A DNA stretch of 64,000 nucleotides from Typhlomys cinereus (lineage: Eukaryota; Chordata; Mammalia; Rodentia; Platacanthomyidae), in the NCBI GenBank assembly GCA_023101885.1, contig JALPQD010000639.1, forward strand, positions 186,001 through 250,000. The letters are read 5' to 3'. Below the pieces are notes generated by a model. That model saw only the letters and a program-made list of their open reading frames with translations, was not told the DNA's origin and made no database searches. Positions 46,346-59,224 of the stretch are shown here, piece after piece. Position 1 is the stretch's first letter. The number at the start of each line of letters is the position of its first letter. The position numbers and the translations under genes were made by a program.

Positions 46346-48066
46346 ATAATGCCCAGGCTCCATAAAACCTGATATGATATCCCTGCCATTTCAAGTCAGC
46401 CCCACATTTTGTGTTTTTTTTTTCCTGCTTTGTTATTTTCAGATTTCCTCCTGTTCCAGTCTCCTGCCTCGCTTTACAGAAGAGGTTGAGGATAAATGAT
46501 TATTTGTTCTTCTGATGGAATTTTCCTTGCTCACTATCTTATTTCCCTTGTGTAGCTTCATAGAAATGATTTAATAGTATCCGTGCCAAGACAAGAGGAC
46601 TTAAAATTAATGTTCCTCAAGTCATATTTTTGTGAAAGATTTTAACATCATTTTTAAGAGCATGAAGGCAGCAATGAAAGTCATGGCTCCTTCATCTTCA
46701 AATCCAGGGTCCTATGTGTAAGTTAACACACACAAAAAAATGGAGACTAAATGAAATTTAAACTAAACAAGTAACTCAATAAACTAGAAGAACGTTTGTT
46801 TGTTGTATGTTTTTTAGTTTTCAGTGCTGGAAGCTAAAATCAGGGTTTCATCCATGCGAGGCGAGAATTTTGTAATAAGTTTCTGATATTACAACCTTTA
46901 TTCAAGACATAACTTATATAGTGATTTTTGTCCTAAAAAATTAAATTATAATAAACAAGTGTCTTAAAATGTAAAATAAATATGTTAATGTCTGTATCAT
47001 TTGTTCTCAATAATTGTGTTGTAGCAATAGAAAATGAATTAAAACAGATGTTTAGGTATTTTCTTTGGGATTTTCTACATAAAGAGAAATTAATGTAGAA
47101 TAGAATATATCATCAGCAAATTGGGAAACTCATTAATTCCTTTTCAAGTTCTCTGACTTAGAATAGATGTTTTAGGTGATTCATGGCTCTAGAGGCTAGG
47201 AAGTCTGGAGGTATAAGGTACCAGAATCCTCATGGTTTGATAGGTCATCCTAGATGAAATTTTAATATGTCAGAGTCATTATAGCTAGTCAGAGCAAGCA
47301 GGCTATCTCAGGCCTCTTTTGCTTCTCTCATGAGATTGGTGATCTCAATTTCGTAACAATATGTTATCATAGTTACTTTCCAATTTTTTAAGTTCAAACC
47401 CATTAACATGAAGTTAAAGATTAAATTTTTAAGATGGGAACTTTTGAAAGACACATACTAACCATACTGATCTCTTCAAATTCATGAATTTAGCAAAGTT
47501 ATACAATGCAATATGCCAATATACCAACAATATACATATTTTGTACTAAGATCTGAAATACGGTGTCACATACTATTAGGTGTAACTGTAATTGAGCTAT
47601 GAGATATCTTAAGAAAAATTTCTTAGCTCTGGCAGATGTAAAAGCAGAATCTGTAGTTTACTGGACTCTGAATCCGAGGTCAGTGTACCAGTAACCATAG
47701 GCTCTGGTGATGATATTCTTCTAGATTGATGTTTGCCATTTTCTTATTGTATCTTCACATTCCAAAAAGAATATGAGCCTGAGATCCGTAGAGTCCCTTT
47801 TATAAGAATACTGATGCATTTCATAGGAGCAGAGACTTTCAAACACCATCACATTAGACAGAGTTTAATATTTCTATATGTGAATTAGGTCTATATCAAG
47901 ATTTTTCTGTACATTGCAAAAGAAATGGATTTAAGCCATTGAACACATATGTGATTAAGAATTCAAGAGGAGATGCAAGCTTCAGTGTCATGAATAATGG
48001 CATTATGTAATGACTTCTCTCTGGGTGAGAGTAAAAAGAAATGAGTGTGACCAGATAAGAGACTGC
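46346..48066. other. Unassigned sequence, with one SINE head
   Basis: About 1.7 kb of AT-rich sequence. A short complement of an ID/B2-like head occurs at about 46808-46870 ('ttcagtgctggaagctaaaa', 'tttcatccatgcgaggcgag'). Nothing else is recognised. Confidence 0.4.
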
Positions 48067-48410
48067 CATAGTTTGAAATGTGTCCCCCACAGTCTCATGT
48101 GTTTTGGAAGGTCGTGGCACCTTTGAGAGTTAGAGCCTTGCTGGAGAAAGATGGTCACAAGGGGTGGGCCTTGAGGTAGATTAGTCTCACCCTACCTGCT
48201 TTTGCAACAGGAGTCTTTTAGCTCTCAGCTTCCAAGATGTTTTCAGTGACTTAAGCCTCCTCCAACTTCTGCCAGCGAGCCATACCACATCTGTCACGAA
48301 AGACTGTATCTCCCTTCGGGAACCATAAGTTGAATATGTCTCCCTTTTTTCTTAAGTTGCTTGACTTTGGGTTCTCTCACAGCAACTGATAAGAGTGAAC
48401 ATTACAGAGA
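48067..48410 (+). mobile_element. Old rodent medium-reiteration repeat (hAT URR1-like)
   Basis: The clearest copy of this family in the window: 'atagtttgaaatgtgtcccc', 'cacagtctcatgtgttttgg', 'agccttgctggagaaagatg', 'aaggggtgggccttgaggta', 'tcttaagttgcttgactttg' and 'ctcacagcaactgataagag'. The elements at 4.07 and 33.96 kb share this order. Confidence 0.65.
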
Positions 48411-49687
48411 CACTGATGAAGAGCTAAGTAGGAGCCAATTCAGTATTTAGAATGTAGTATTTAGAATACATACATAGACACAAGCGTATTTCTGTGAGCC
48501 ATCAAGATATAAATTATTTTATGCCATTAAAAAAACTTGTAAATATATAGCTCTAATGTGTTTTCTTAAGATTAAATTTTTTCTAGTACATAACAATGAT
48601 CTTGAACTGATTTTGAACTGATCTTGAGATCTAATCAAAATCTGTCTTTCACACATCCAAAAAGTTACTGAGGTCCGACTTACATTAAATCTGCATTACA
48701 ATACTCCCACAGAACTTTGATACTGTCCCAGGAACAAATTTTCAAGTACGATATCATAGCCTTTGTCCTTATTCCATGCAAGCTGAATATGATAATCACA
48801 TTAGAAGATTTCCAGATCACCATTCCCATGAGGGCTGGTAAAAAATAAAATAGACTCTGGTAAAATTATTTGTATAAAATTCACAAGGACAATGTGAGAT
48901 AGATCACAAGCCCAAGTGTGGACAATGTCATCAGCCATCAGGCAACTTCTTAGCTGAGCAAAAATGAAAGACTTTGGCACAAAAATCAAAGACCACATTT
49001 TGAGATGAAAAAGATTAACAGAATAATAATGCTTTTAAATTTTAAATGCTGAAATCCCCCTCCAAACAAACCTTTAACTTTTTCTAAAAAAAATAAAACC
49101 AAAACCATCACCTCAACAAAAGGAACAAAGAACTATCTGACATACATTACTTCATCATGTGACTAAAAGCATTTCATATCTATAAAGGAAATGCACATTG
49201 AATATGTTTAAATTTTAATTATGAATCAAGTAAAAGTTTCAATTTTTCCTAAGAGTACCTACTGTTCAAATGTTGTTATTTTTTAAATTTATAAAAAAAA
49301 TTTGAAAACTGATATTTAAACCTGAGAATTCTTCATAACAAATCTAAAAATAATCAAGAAGAAAATTTACAAGGTACTTTAAATACTTAAAAGTCATGTC
49401 CAAATCATGAGCAAATTCTTCTAACTTAAGTAGCAACTGCCTCCAATATTGCCAGAATCATACAAATCAGTCAGCTCTAGTTCTTAAGCTGAAAATACTA
49501 ATTTCAAAATTTCTTCATATTTTGTTTTCATCTTCCTTTATCTACCCAAACCCTAATTATTGAAATATTTTTCCACAATGAAAATCTGTATGAAAGATAT
49601 TCCTTGAAGAAAATCCTGCATTGGTTATATGGCTGAGTAGCTAAACAAACGAACTGGAGTTTTGATACCAAGATAGCACATAAAATG
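48411..49687. other. Unassigned AT-rich stretch
   Basis: No recognised gene or repeat; local direct repeats of 'tgaactgat' near 48605-48625. Confidence 0.4.
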
Positions 49688-49942
49688 CTGGGTGTGTGTG
49701 TGTTGGACCACTTGTAATTCCAGCCTCAGAAGTAGCTGGTTAGGAAGTCTAACTCTATCAGCAAGCTCTGGATTTGATTACAAACTTTGCCTCAAAGACA
49801 GTAAGGTGAAAGTGCTTGAGAACACTGTGGATAGCAGCATAACTGCACACACGTGTGTTCCCAAACACATATAAACATGTGTATACACACACATATGCAC
49901 TCCTAAAACATGCATATGAAAATAAAAATAAAAAAAAAAAAT
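49688..49942 (+). mobile_element. SINE of the B1/B3-like composite type
   Basis: 'gctgggtgtgtgtgtgttgg', 'gtaattccagcctcagaagt' (B1/ID-like head), 'aagtctaactctatcagcaa', 'actttgcctcaaagacagta', then CA-rich sequence and an A-tail at 49920-49942. It is related to the elements at 9.37 and 10.84 kb. Confidence 0.6.
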
Positions 49943-51599
49943 TTGTGATCCTTTCTCCTCAATCCAGAAGCACATCCTATAAACAGATTTTTGGGAAGCA
50001 AAAACCCACCACAGGTTTGATAAGAACTCCCACTACCAAATCATAAAACAAGCCCAAATTCCACAACAAACAAGTGAATAAATAGTAGGAAGGGAAATAA
50101 CTTCTAACAAGAAAATGAATGCCAGGGAATGTTTAGTGTTGGAAAAGATGTGAAATTTTAAACAGGGGACTTGGAGGCACAAAGGGGCTCACTTAGGGGT
50201 TGGTATGTTAGCAAAGATATGGAAAGTCCAAGCAAATACTGATTATTGAAGTTAATTTCTTAACTTGGAGAACTTCACAACAAAATCCCATAGGACGCAT
50301 AGCTAGGGATTTTTATTTTCGTCAAAGGAGGCTTCAGATCTGGAGGTTAAACTAGACTTTAATAGAAAGATTTTACTGAAATTTCCTTTCTCTTGAGTAG
50401 TCAAGGTCTTCTCTTCATTTCTCCCATAAATATTAAATCTTAAACACACCATCAGTGGAACTTCATACTTTCCCAGAAAAAGCAGCTTAAGTACCTCTGG
50501 GTGGTGCACAGCAAGTGCTGGTAAGTAAGTTGTAGTTTTTTTTCTTTTTATTTCTTTATAAACTGTTCTTTTAAATAAAGATGAGAATTAATAATAAGAC
50601 AAAAGAATAGGAGTCTGTGTTTTGAGAAAGCATCATACCGATAATTGCAAAGCAGTGTGTTCTATACACAGACCTCTCCTTATAAGCAAAAGAAATGAAA
50701 ACTGTACTCTGTGTCCAGATAGAAGCTGGAAAGAGCTGTGCATTCTCTCTAGAAAGCATCTCTCTAGAAAAGTCATCAGTTTTAAACAAGATTTTCATCT
50801 TTGTACCTAATTGCCTGAGCTGTAAGTTATGTGACAATGGTACAGAATTTGTACCATTTGTATGAATTATGTTACAAATATTTTAATCAATATAGACTGT
50901 TTTTCAGACATCTGTTGTCTATATGACACAATGCGGTAAAATTATTTTAGATCATCATTTTGGTTGGCCTTTTCACCTGCTTGTTGAATATAATAATCTG
51001 CACTACAAACAAAATTTTCTTCTATTCCCCTTTTAAGGAGTCTGAGAAATTTACAAGAGAGGGGAATACATGGAAATAAAGTCTGTTGTATGAATGTTTC
51101 TACTTAAAAAGTTCTTCCTGGTTAATGTATGCTTCTGTGTAAAGCTGGGGGGGTCTTTCATCTCTGTCAAATCTTTGATCTTCAAATATAGGAAATTTGC
51201 CAGATGAAGGCCATGAAAGAAATGCTTTTATAGAGTTCTCTCCCTTTGAAGACGGTTAACTGTTGAAAAGTTACTCTTCAAGACACCTATCCTTGAATCA
51301 TTTTTAATATAGCTTTCATCTTTAAACTTTATTTTATTTTTAACTTACAAACTGAATTGTGTGTTTTTATAGAATATAATGCGACATTCTGAGATATATT
51401 ACAATGTAGACACTTTAATCATATTAAACCCTATTTGAAATTTTACAATCTATCAAGTTTTGTGTAGTGAAAACAGTTACACTCTGGACTTAACTTTGAA
51501 ATGTATTTACTTTTTTGTTACATATCAATTGTAAAATTTAAAAGAGCTTACTCTGATATTCCCCATGTTTGGCCACATTGTTTATATAATTATTCACTT
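49943..51599. other. Unassigned sequence
   Basis: About 1.7 kb without a recognised element. Confidence 0.4.
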
Positions 51600-52365
51600 A
51601 TGCTTCTACTTGGGCTATCTTCTCTGTCCTGTACCCTTCATAGTGGATAAAAGTCTTAATATGTTTTCTTTCCACTTCCTCCTCCTTTGTCCTGTTTTCT
51701 AATGCCCATGGTTAAATTTTATACTTCTACAAGATTTATTCATTGTTTGCCATACACAATTGAGAACATGATGGTATTTATCTTTCTGTGTCAAAATAAT
51801 GGTTTTTAATTTCTTTCCATGTTTCTGCAAATCATGAGATTTCATTCTTTTTGGTGACTGAGTAGCATTCCATTTTGAAATTATGTGAATTTTTCTTTGC
51901 CCATTTATCAAACAAAGATCCCCTGAGTTAGTTCCATTTCTTTTTCTATTTTAGATTGTGCAGCAATTAACATGGGGGATAAATGTTCATCATTTCATAT
52001 AAAGGTTTCTTCTAGTTTGTAATACATACCCAACACTGGAAATACTGGATCATACGCTACTACTGATTTTAGGTTTTATTAGAAATTTTCATACTTTTTT
52101 TAAAAATAATGGTTTCTAATTTACATTCTCACCAGCAGTGTATAGAAGTTTCCATTTCTCTATATCTTGACTGGAATTTGTTTAATTTTGTCATTTGATT
52201 ATAGCTAGCTGGAGTGAGGTACCTCATTGTAGATTTGATTTGAATTTCCCTGGTCTGTGACAGTGACTATTTTTCATGTGTTTGTTGGACTTTCTAGATC
52301 TTTTAGTTTTAGTTAGAACATCTTTTAGTTCCTTATGCCATATCTTATTTATTTTTGCTTGTTTT

Positions 52366-52371
52366 TTGTGA

Positions 52372-52411
<40 letters not shown>

Positions 52412-52716
52412 CCTCATGCATGTGTATGTGTTTTGCATGTTGGTAGGTGTATGTGTGTGTGCGCAGGCATGTGTACAAGAGGGCATTTGAGTGTGTGTGC
52501 ACCTGTGGAGACTCAAGTGTGATTTCAGGAGTCATCTTGAATTGCTCTTCCACTTTATGACTGCTCTGGGGTTTCCTAGGCTTTACCCTTTGGGGTCAGA
52601 TTTGCAGGCTGTAGTCATATCCACCAGGGATTTTTATGTGGGATTTGGGGATCCGAATTCTATTTCTTTCCTTGCGAGGCAAAGACTTTAATCATTGAAC
52701 CATCTCCTCAGTCCAT
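52366..52716 (-). mobile_element. B2-superfamily SINE, older subfamily
   Basis: Head complement at the right ('gaaccatctcctcagtcc'), body complement 'gtttcctaggctttaccctt', 'gtgatttcaggagtcatctt', and a (TG)18 tract at 52375-52410 at its far end. Inserted in the old L1. Confidence 0.75.
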
Positions 52717-52866
52717 AGGCCATATTTTAATTAGAACAAAGGTTTGATTTGTTACTCACCTTTTGCAGTTTTTTCTATAATTTGGATGTTGATCTCATTA
52801 GATAGTCATTTGTAACTATTTTCTCCCAATTTATTGGTTGTCTCTTAAATCCATTTACTTCCTTCA

Positions 52867-53141
52867 CTTTTTTTTTTTTGCATGTTTGTGTGTGTGTGCA
52901 CGCGCACATGCACGTACCAGGGTGTACATGTGGAGGCAAAAGGGTGATATTAGAAATCATCCTGGATTGCCATACCTTATTACTTTATTTTGGGGTTTCC
53001 CAGGCTCTTCCTTCTAGGGCTAGAATTTCATGCTGTCATGTTTTCCTCCAGGCATTTTTTTTTTACTCGGGATCTGAGGATTCAACACAAGTCGTTTTGA
53101 TTGCAAGGCAAAGGCTTTAACCTCTGAACTATTCCCCTAAC
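52867..53141 (-). mobile_element. B2-superfamily SINE, older subfamily
   Basis: Same layout as the neighbour at 52.4 kb: TG-rich left end, 'gtgatattagaaatcatcct', 'ggggtttcccaggctcttcc', 'tctgaggattcaacacaagt' and a degraded head at the right. Second insertion in the old L1. Confidence 0.75.
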
Positions 53142-53344
53142 TTATTTCCTTGATTTTCAAGATGTTTCTTCATCTTATATAATCTCATTTACTTATTTTT
53201 ACTATTATTACATCTCACTTTGGAGCTTAACCAAAAAAATTGTTACTTGCACTATGTCTAGAAGTGTTTCACCTCTGTTCTCTTGTAGCAATCTCATAGT
53301 TAATGTTAAAGATGTCGTTTCTTTCATCTTTTTTCTCTGTTTTA

Positions 53345-53352
53345 GAGTGTGT

Positions 53353-53395
<43 letters not shown>

Positions 53396-53644
53396 CTTAT
53401 GAATGAGTAGAGTTTAGAAGGATAGCCTCAGTTATCAATCTCTTATTTACAACCGTGTACTCCAGGCTAGCTGGCTATGCATTTCCAGGTATTCTCCTAT
53501 GTCCATCACACTTCTCACTGTAATCAGCATGATTACAGCAAGAACTACTGCATCTGTTTTTACATAAATTCTGGGAATCCAGACTCGGGTACTCATGCTT
53601 ATGTGGTAAGCAGTTTGCCCACTAAGCTATGGTTTCAACCCCCT
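53345..53644 (-). mobile_element. tRNA-headed SINE (B3/B4-like), with (TG)20
   Basis: (TG)20 at 53355-53394 is followed by a body unlike the other old SINEs here. A tRNA-like head complement lies at 53575-53640 ('gaatccagactcgggtact', then 'ttgcccactaagctatggtt'). The B-box complement is well preserved. Third insertion in the old L1. Confidence 0.6.
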
Positions 53645-54026
53645 TTAATCCATTTTGTGTTGATTTTCGTGTATGGTAAATGAAAGGGATCTTATTTCAT
53701 GTTTCTTCATGTGTATATGCAGTTTTGCCAGCAACATTTATTGTAAATACTTGTCTTTTCTCTTTATCATGTCTTTGGCACCTTTGAAAAAAGTCAACTA
53801 GCTATGTAAATGTGGGTTTACTTCTAGATCCTCTGTTCTGTTTCATTGATCCATGTGTTGTTTCTATGTGGATACCATACAAGTTTTGTGATTAGGTTTT
53901 GTACAGTGATTCAAATCCAGGTATTAGGATGCCTCCAGCCTTTGTTGTTGTTTGCTTGCTTTGTGTGCCCAGGACTGCTACAACTATGCTAGGTGTTTGC
54001 AGTTCTACATAAACTTTAAGATTTTT

Positions 54027-54345
54027 TGACTGAGGAGATGATTCAGTGTCTATAGTGCTTGACACTCAAGCTAGAGAACTAGAATTCAAATCCCCAGGGC
54101 CACATAAATTCTGGGTGGATGTGACATTCTGACTACAATTCTGTCCTCAGCAAGTCAAGACTAGGGACCCACCAAATATGCTGGCTGGCCAGACTATTAC
54201 TGTGTGAGAGCTAAGGACTTGAGTAGCAAACCAGGCCTCAAGGAATAAGGTGGAAAACAATCCAAGTTGACTCGACATCAATTTTGACACTCCACCCCAT
54301 GAGCATACAGTGCATGCATCCCCCCCCAGCACACATACATACAAC
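54027..54345 (+). mobile_element. B3-like SINE, plus orientation
   Basis: 'tgactgaggagatgattcag' (head), 'gaattcaaatccccagggcc' (B box), 'gctggctggccagactatta', 'aataaggtggaaaacaatcc' and a CA/C-rich end ('ccccccccagcacac'). The body matches the element at 10.84 kb. Confidence 0.7.
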
Positions 54346-54394
54346 ACACATACTCCCCCCACACACTGCAAAAAATATCACAATATTATTACTA

Positions 54395-54678
54395 TTATCA
54401 TTATGTGTGTGGGGGGGTATATGTGTTTATATCAGAAGGCAATTTAAGAGTGTTTGCTTGTGGAGGCTGAAAGGTGACTTCAGAAATCATCCTGGATTGA
54501 TCTACCTCATTATTTGGCTGTAGGCTTTCTCAGGTTCTGCCTTCCAAGGCCTGGAGTGTAGGCAGCTGTTTGCCATTTCCACATGACAATTTTATGTGGG
54601 ATCTTAGGATCTAAACTCAGGGCTTTTTGCTTGTATGGCAAAGGCTTTAACCCTTGAACCATATCCCCAAGCCAACAA
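54395..54678 (-). mobile_element. B2-superfamily SINE, older subfamily
   Basis: TG-rich left end with a G-run (54410-54417), 'gtgacttcagaaatcatcct', 'gctttctcaggttctgcctt', 'ggatctaaactcagggcttt' and the head complement 'cttgaaccatatccccaagc' at the right. Confidence 0.8.
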
Positions 54679-54689
54679 TATGTTATTAT

Positions 54690-55045
54690 TAAATACAGTC
54701 ATCATTTTGTTCAATAATCATTAAAGTTTTTCCCTGTGGTCCAGATGAAATTTCATACACTTTGATTGACATCTTCCCTTTCCTTGTCTATCTTCCCCAT
54801 CTTGGAGTAACAAACACTATAGTCTCTATTTTTATGAATTTAACATTCATTTTATGGATTCTACACACACGAGATAGCAAGACCTTTGTTTTACTGTGTC
54901 TGGCTTATTTCACTTAGTGCAAAGTTGCCCAAGTTCATCCACAAATTGCAGAACTGTCTTCTATTTAAAGATTTGATCACATTCCACTGTATATAGATAT
55001 ATCAGTTTCCTTGTTTGTTCATCTCTTGATAGATACATACATGAC
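54690..55045 (-). mobile_element. Old L1 fragment, antisense, ORF2 C-terminal region
   Basis: 'gcttatttcacttagtgcaa', 'gttgcccaagttcatccaca', 'tttgatcacattccactgta', 'tcagtttccttgtttgttca' match the complement of the ORF2 C-terminus of old L1s. The same region is already represented near 51.8 kb, so this is a separate insertion. Confidence 0.65.
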
Positions 55046-58000
55046 CTCCTATTAACTATCAAAGAAAAGAAGAAAAAGGAATTGTTTTTTTGTAAGAATG
55101 CCTTTCTATTATAAAACAGCATTATGGAGATTCCTCAGAAAGTATAAGATAAGAAAGACTACCATACCATACAGCAATCACAAATTTAAATTATCCTGAA
55201 AGGAATCAAAAAATATCTACATGCCTGTGTTCATTATTCTTTCATCTGCGTGTTTCATATTTGCTAAAATCGAATCTCTGATAAATAGAAACTAGTGTCA
55301 AATAAGTTGAACATAATATGAGTTTTCAAATGCAAACAGAAATGCAGCTAGAGCAAAGCCAGAATTTCTTTCTGAAGGGGCAATAAAGAGGAGAAGAAAC
55401 CTCTAAGTCTGTTTACAATCAGAGTGACTCTATCAAAGGAATCTGTATGTCAGTCGTACAGCTCTCCCCCCTTTCCTGCATTTCGACTTTGCCTTTCAGT
55501 GAAGAGTCTAGGGTGATTTTCAAGCAGGCATGCTCATAAAGTTTCAGCAGAATCATATGAATTTCAAATCTTAATGATCCTCCATCAGGATTTCTCTATG
55601 TAAACTCAGAGAAAAGTTTGAAAGCTAGTCTTATGGCTTCTGTCAGCAAGTGACTAGCTCCATTCTTTTCAGAAAGGACAATCTGCTGGTAGTTCATCCT
55701 GTTGGTGTAGAAGACCTAGAAAAATAAGTTTAGGTGTTCTGTATGCTCCAAAGGTTTTTTGAAAATACTTTAACTTCTTGAGGCAGACAGGAAGGGAGAA
55801 GGCCTGATTCAAAGTACTCCTGCCAGCTAGTGCCTCTGCACAGCGGCAGACAGGGTGAAAGGTCAGCTCATTATATCTTTTTCTTCTTTGGTTCTCCTAA
55901 GGATTACTCAAGGATTATCCAGAAGGATTAGTGCAGAAAAGCTGTCAGAATTTCTTTAAAAGCAACATACACAAAAGTTTCCAATTAGACCCAAACTGTT
56001 ACTCATCTTCCCCTGAGTTTGCTTTCTTTGGAATTATAATTGTAAGCAGAGTTTCTTAGTAATCTAAGGTAACTCTGTAATTAAGGAAGTAGGAGCTATA
56101 TTTCTTTTTTACCTATTTATGTTTCTGGAAAATAGTAGAACTTTCTGAAAAAGATACATGCATTTTGGGTATTAGTACATAAGAATGTTTCATATGTATA
56201 CCAGTAATAAACTTTTAAAAGTTGCTCAGTAAAAACTACTTTTTTTTACAAAATAGATGAAATTGTGGTTGGATATCAAAATGTATTTTCTATTAAGATT
56301 AAAAAAAGAAAAAATATTTTTGCCAGTTTCTTGGGGCAATTTCTATTGCTTTTCTGTAAATTCAACAAATATTCTTTAAGACAAAAAGTATTTAGTAGTA
56401 GGTAAAATAATGACATTTCTTTCAAAAAGCATTTAGAGACTTCAAAAAATTTAATTTAAATGCCAAGAAACATTATCAGGATCAACAAATTATAAAAGGT
56501 GAATCAGTGGGAAGATAATATATATTTATAGAAAACGTTCTCTTAAAGACATTAATACTTTTAATTCCCTATAAAGTGAGTAGGAGTTATATATTATATT
56601 TAGTAGATTACAAACTAGAATACTAAAGCAAAGGTCATTGGTAAGTTCTTCATACCTTGGAAACTAATAGGAGTCTTCACAGTATGCCATTAGACAATGT
56701 GAGATTAATTTTGAGATGGATGACTCTTGGACCCACATAGACTTGACCTTAAATGTTCACCCAGCAAGAAAAACAGACTTCTCTTAGCCAAATGTGGAGG
56801 TGGCTAGGTGGGTGTGCTACTGATTTTACCAAGGGACTCTTTCCAAAATATTGCATCATCTTTCTGGAACACAGACTGTTGCCCACGTTAATTATGTGTT
56901 TGTATGGCAGTCTGTTTTCTGGAATGAGAGAAGTAGCAACTTGGCATCTAGCCTCTTACTTGAACTGCTTGACCCGGCTTTATCCAGGAATGACAAAAAT
57001 GGTGCCAACCACAGGTATGTCTGGCAGGGCCATCCAAAGATACACATGTGGGCAGATGTGCAGGGCACTGCTGAGGTATGCGTTCTTTCTCACAATATTT
57101 TAACCATCAGAAAGCTGAGAGAAAAAAGAAAAGATAGAGAAAGTCATGGAGCTGTTGCAGTTAATTGTAAGGCCAATAATTTTCTCCACGGAAATTCTTT
57201 GACTGAAATCCTTTTCTGCCGATGATCGAAGATAAGAGAGGCAACATAGCTCCCAGGAGAGAGTCAGAAAATGTATATCTGTCAGGCTGTTCTGCTGATG
57301 TCAATGCAATCAGGCCAGCAATTTACTGATCCTGTAAAATAATGTGTGCTTTTTTTCGTTCAAATAGCATGCACCTGTGCCCTTTGTTGGAGAGTCTCCA
57401 CAGATTAAATTGCAACCATATTGATTGTTTTTACTGTGTGAGGATGTAGCTGAATCATGAAACAAAGCAATAGGAAATTAGTAATATGATCAAAAGTCAT
57501 AGAGTTATCTTTCTTGGGATGTTTGATAGAGCATTCTGTATTTTTCCCAAACCAGTTTCAACTCAGCTTCCCTTAGTGGTTTTGAAAACAAATAGAGCAA
57601 GTTGAGATTCCGTGTTGCTTCCAACTCTATTCCCTCAGGTGGATTTAAGTGAGTGCTACACAATCCAAATTGTTAAAGAATTGGCAGCTGCAATATTGCA
57701 GTCTGCAACTCTTTCCAACAATTCTAAGAGCAACACAGCAACTTTTTTTTTTGTAAAAATGTAGACTGCTTTAATAATACTTCAGAATTCTATGAGTAGG
57801 AGGACTCTTATTTAGTCTTTTCATTTTTTTTTTAGATAAGGATGCTGAATAGGCTGTCTGATTCCTTCAAGGATATACAATTAATTTGCAGAGTAAAAGG
57901 CCAAGAACCACAGTATGTTGGCTCATTTGCAGATGTTCACGGTGGAAGCCTCCTTACAGTTGCTGCTTTACTTTTTGATATATTCCGTTATCATGTTACA

Positions 58001-59224
58001 TGTTATCATGGTGATTCTTCCCCCCACCCCCAGGTAATGATTACAATCTCATTGTTCTCAAGGGGAAGTGGGAAGAAGTTATGGGCAGACACTGGACTGG
58101 AAAAAGTGAAGACCTGATCCAGAGACATGGACTTGCTAGATAATCAGAGGAGACATGGGATTTTGCGCTTAATTCAGCTCCTTCTAGCTGTGAACTGTAA
58201 TAGCCTTCACTTGCTAGAGCTTATTTTCTCTTGTAGGAAATGAGAACCAAACCTTTCGCCCTGCCTGCTTCAATGGATGTCCAGAAGTTTGAAATGCAAT
58301 AATTTAGGTGAACATACGAAGTGTAAAACCATAGTGAACATGAGCCATTATTACAGAGTGCCACTCAAGTTTTTAAACATCTCTGAAGTGAGTGCTTGAA
58401 CAGAGAGAAATAACAGCACCATTGCAGAAAGATGTTTACCATCAGCCACTAGCTGGAAGCAGTGACTTTGATTCAAAGAACTTCAAGAGTCAGACAAACA
58501 CACACCCAAAGCAAGATATTGACGGACCCAAACCTCCTCACAGTGAAGGAAATCTTTATCTTTTTAGCCTGGGGCAAGCTGCTCACCATTGCCCATGACT
58601 TTCTAAAGTAGGCAAAGCAATGATTGCTAATGATTTTGATTACTTGAGAGAAAAGTCTTTCACTGGTTGGAACATATTATTAAAAAAAACTCTTAATAAT
58701 GCTTTTGTGTAGAAAACACAATGGAATGTTAAATGGAATGTTACTCATAATCCCTACAATAAGTATCACATAAAAAAGATATTTAAATTCTTTGGAAAGA
58801 ATAATATCATTCAGCTGTTAATGTGTTTGGAATTCTATACCTTTTTCTTGGTGGTAATTTTTTATGAAGCTACTTTGAAAATCTAGAATGGTGTCCAAAA
58901 TCAGCTTACCTATGCCAGATGAGTTTCTTTTGAAAGAACTGATAGATGAACCATTTAAATAAAATGAAAGAAAAGGAGGGAAGGAGGAAAGAAGGGGAAA
59001 ATGGAGAGGGTGGTTTAGAAGAAACATCATAATTGTTAATTTGTTCATGCCTGTTGATATCAAGGATAAATTTAATAATTTGTAGTTTTCTGCAGGCAAT
59101 CTCTCCTCCTCTTCATCTCTTTCTATTTAGTGGAATGTAACTTACTCATAAACTTTCATAAACTTACATTTCAAAATAACTTTGCCCAATTTACCTAATT
59201 CCTTCCATTTTATTACTATAGAAC
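55046..59224. other. Unassigned sequence, longest repeat-poor stretch (about 4.2 kb)
   Basis: I recognise no transposable element here. Overlapping open frames at 56753-57103 (116 codons) and 56851-57225 (124 codons) lie in a less AT-rich patch, but neither has a domain, a signal peptide, a codon signature or a convincing acceptor/donor pair. The open frame at 57842-58117 is also unassigned. This could be ordinary intergenic DNA, intron, or host regulatory sequence. Confidence 0.45.

Larger units (their letters stand above)
51600..54026 (-). mobile_element. Old L1, antisense, split by SINEs
   Basis: The plus strand is T-rich, as in antisense L1. Around 51830-51990 'gactgagtagcattccattt' and 'attgtgcagcaattaacatg' match the complement of the ORF2 C-terminus. 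'gatttgaatttccctggtct' (52236), 'ccaatttattggttgtctct' (52830) and 'tgatccatgtgttgtttcta' (53850) continue inward through ORF2. The L1 pieces are about 51600-52365, 52719-52866, 53142-53344 and 53645-54026, separated by three SINE insertions. No open frame is left. Confidence 0.7.

Noticed and set aside
56753..57225. Possible exon with 116- and 124-codon open frames
   Set aside because: Two overlapping frames, no recognised domain, no good acceptor/donor pair and no family similarity; kept only as part of a repeat-poor stretch.
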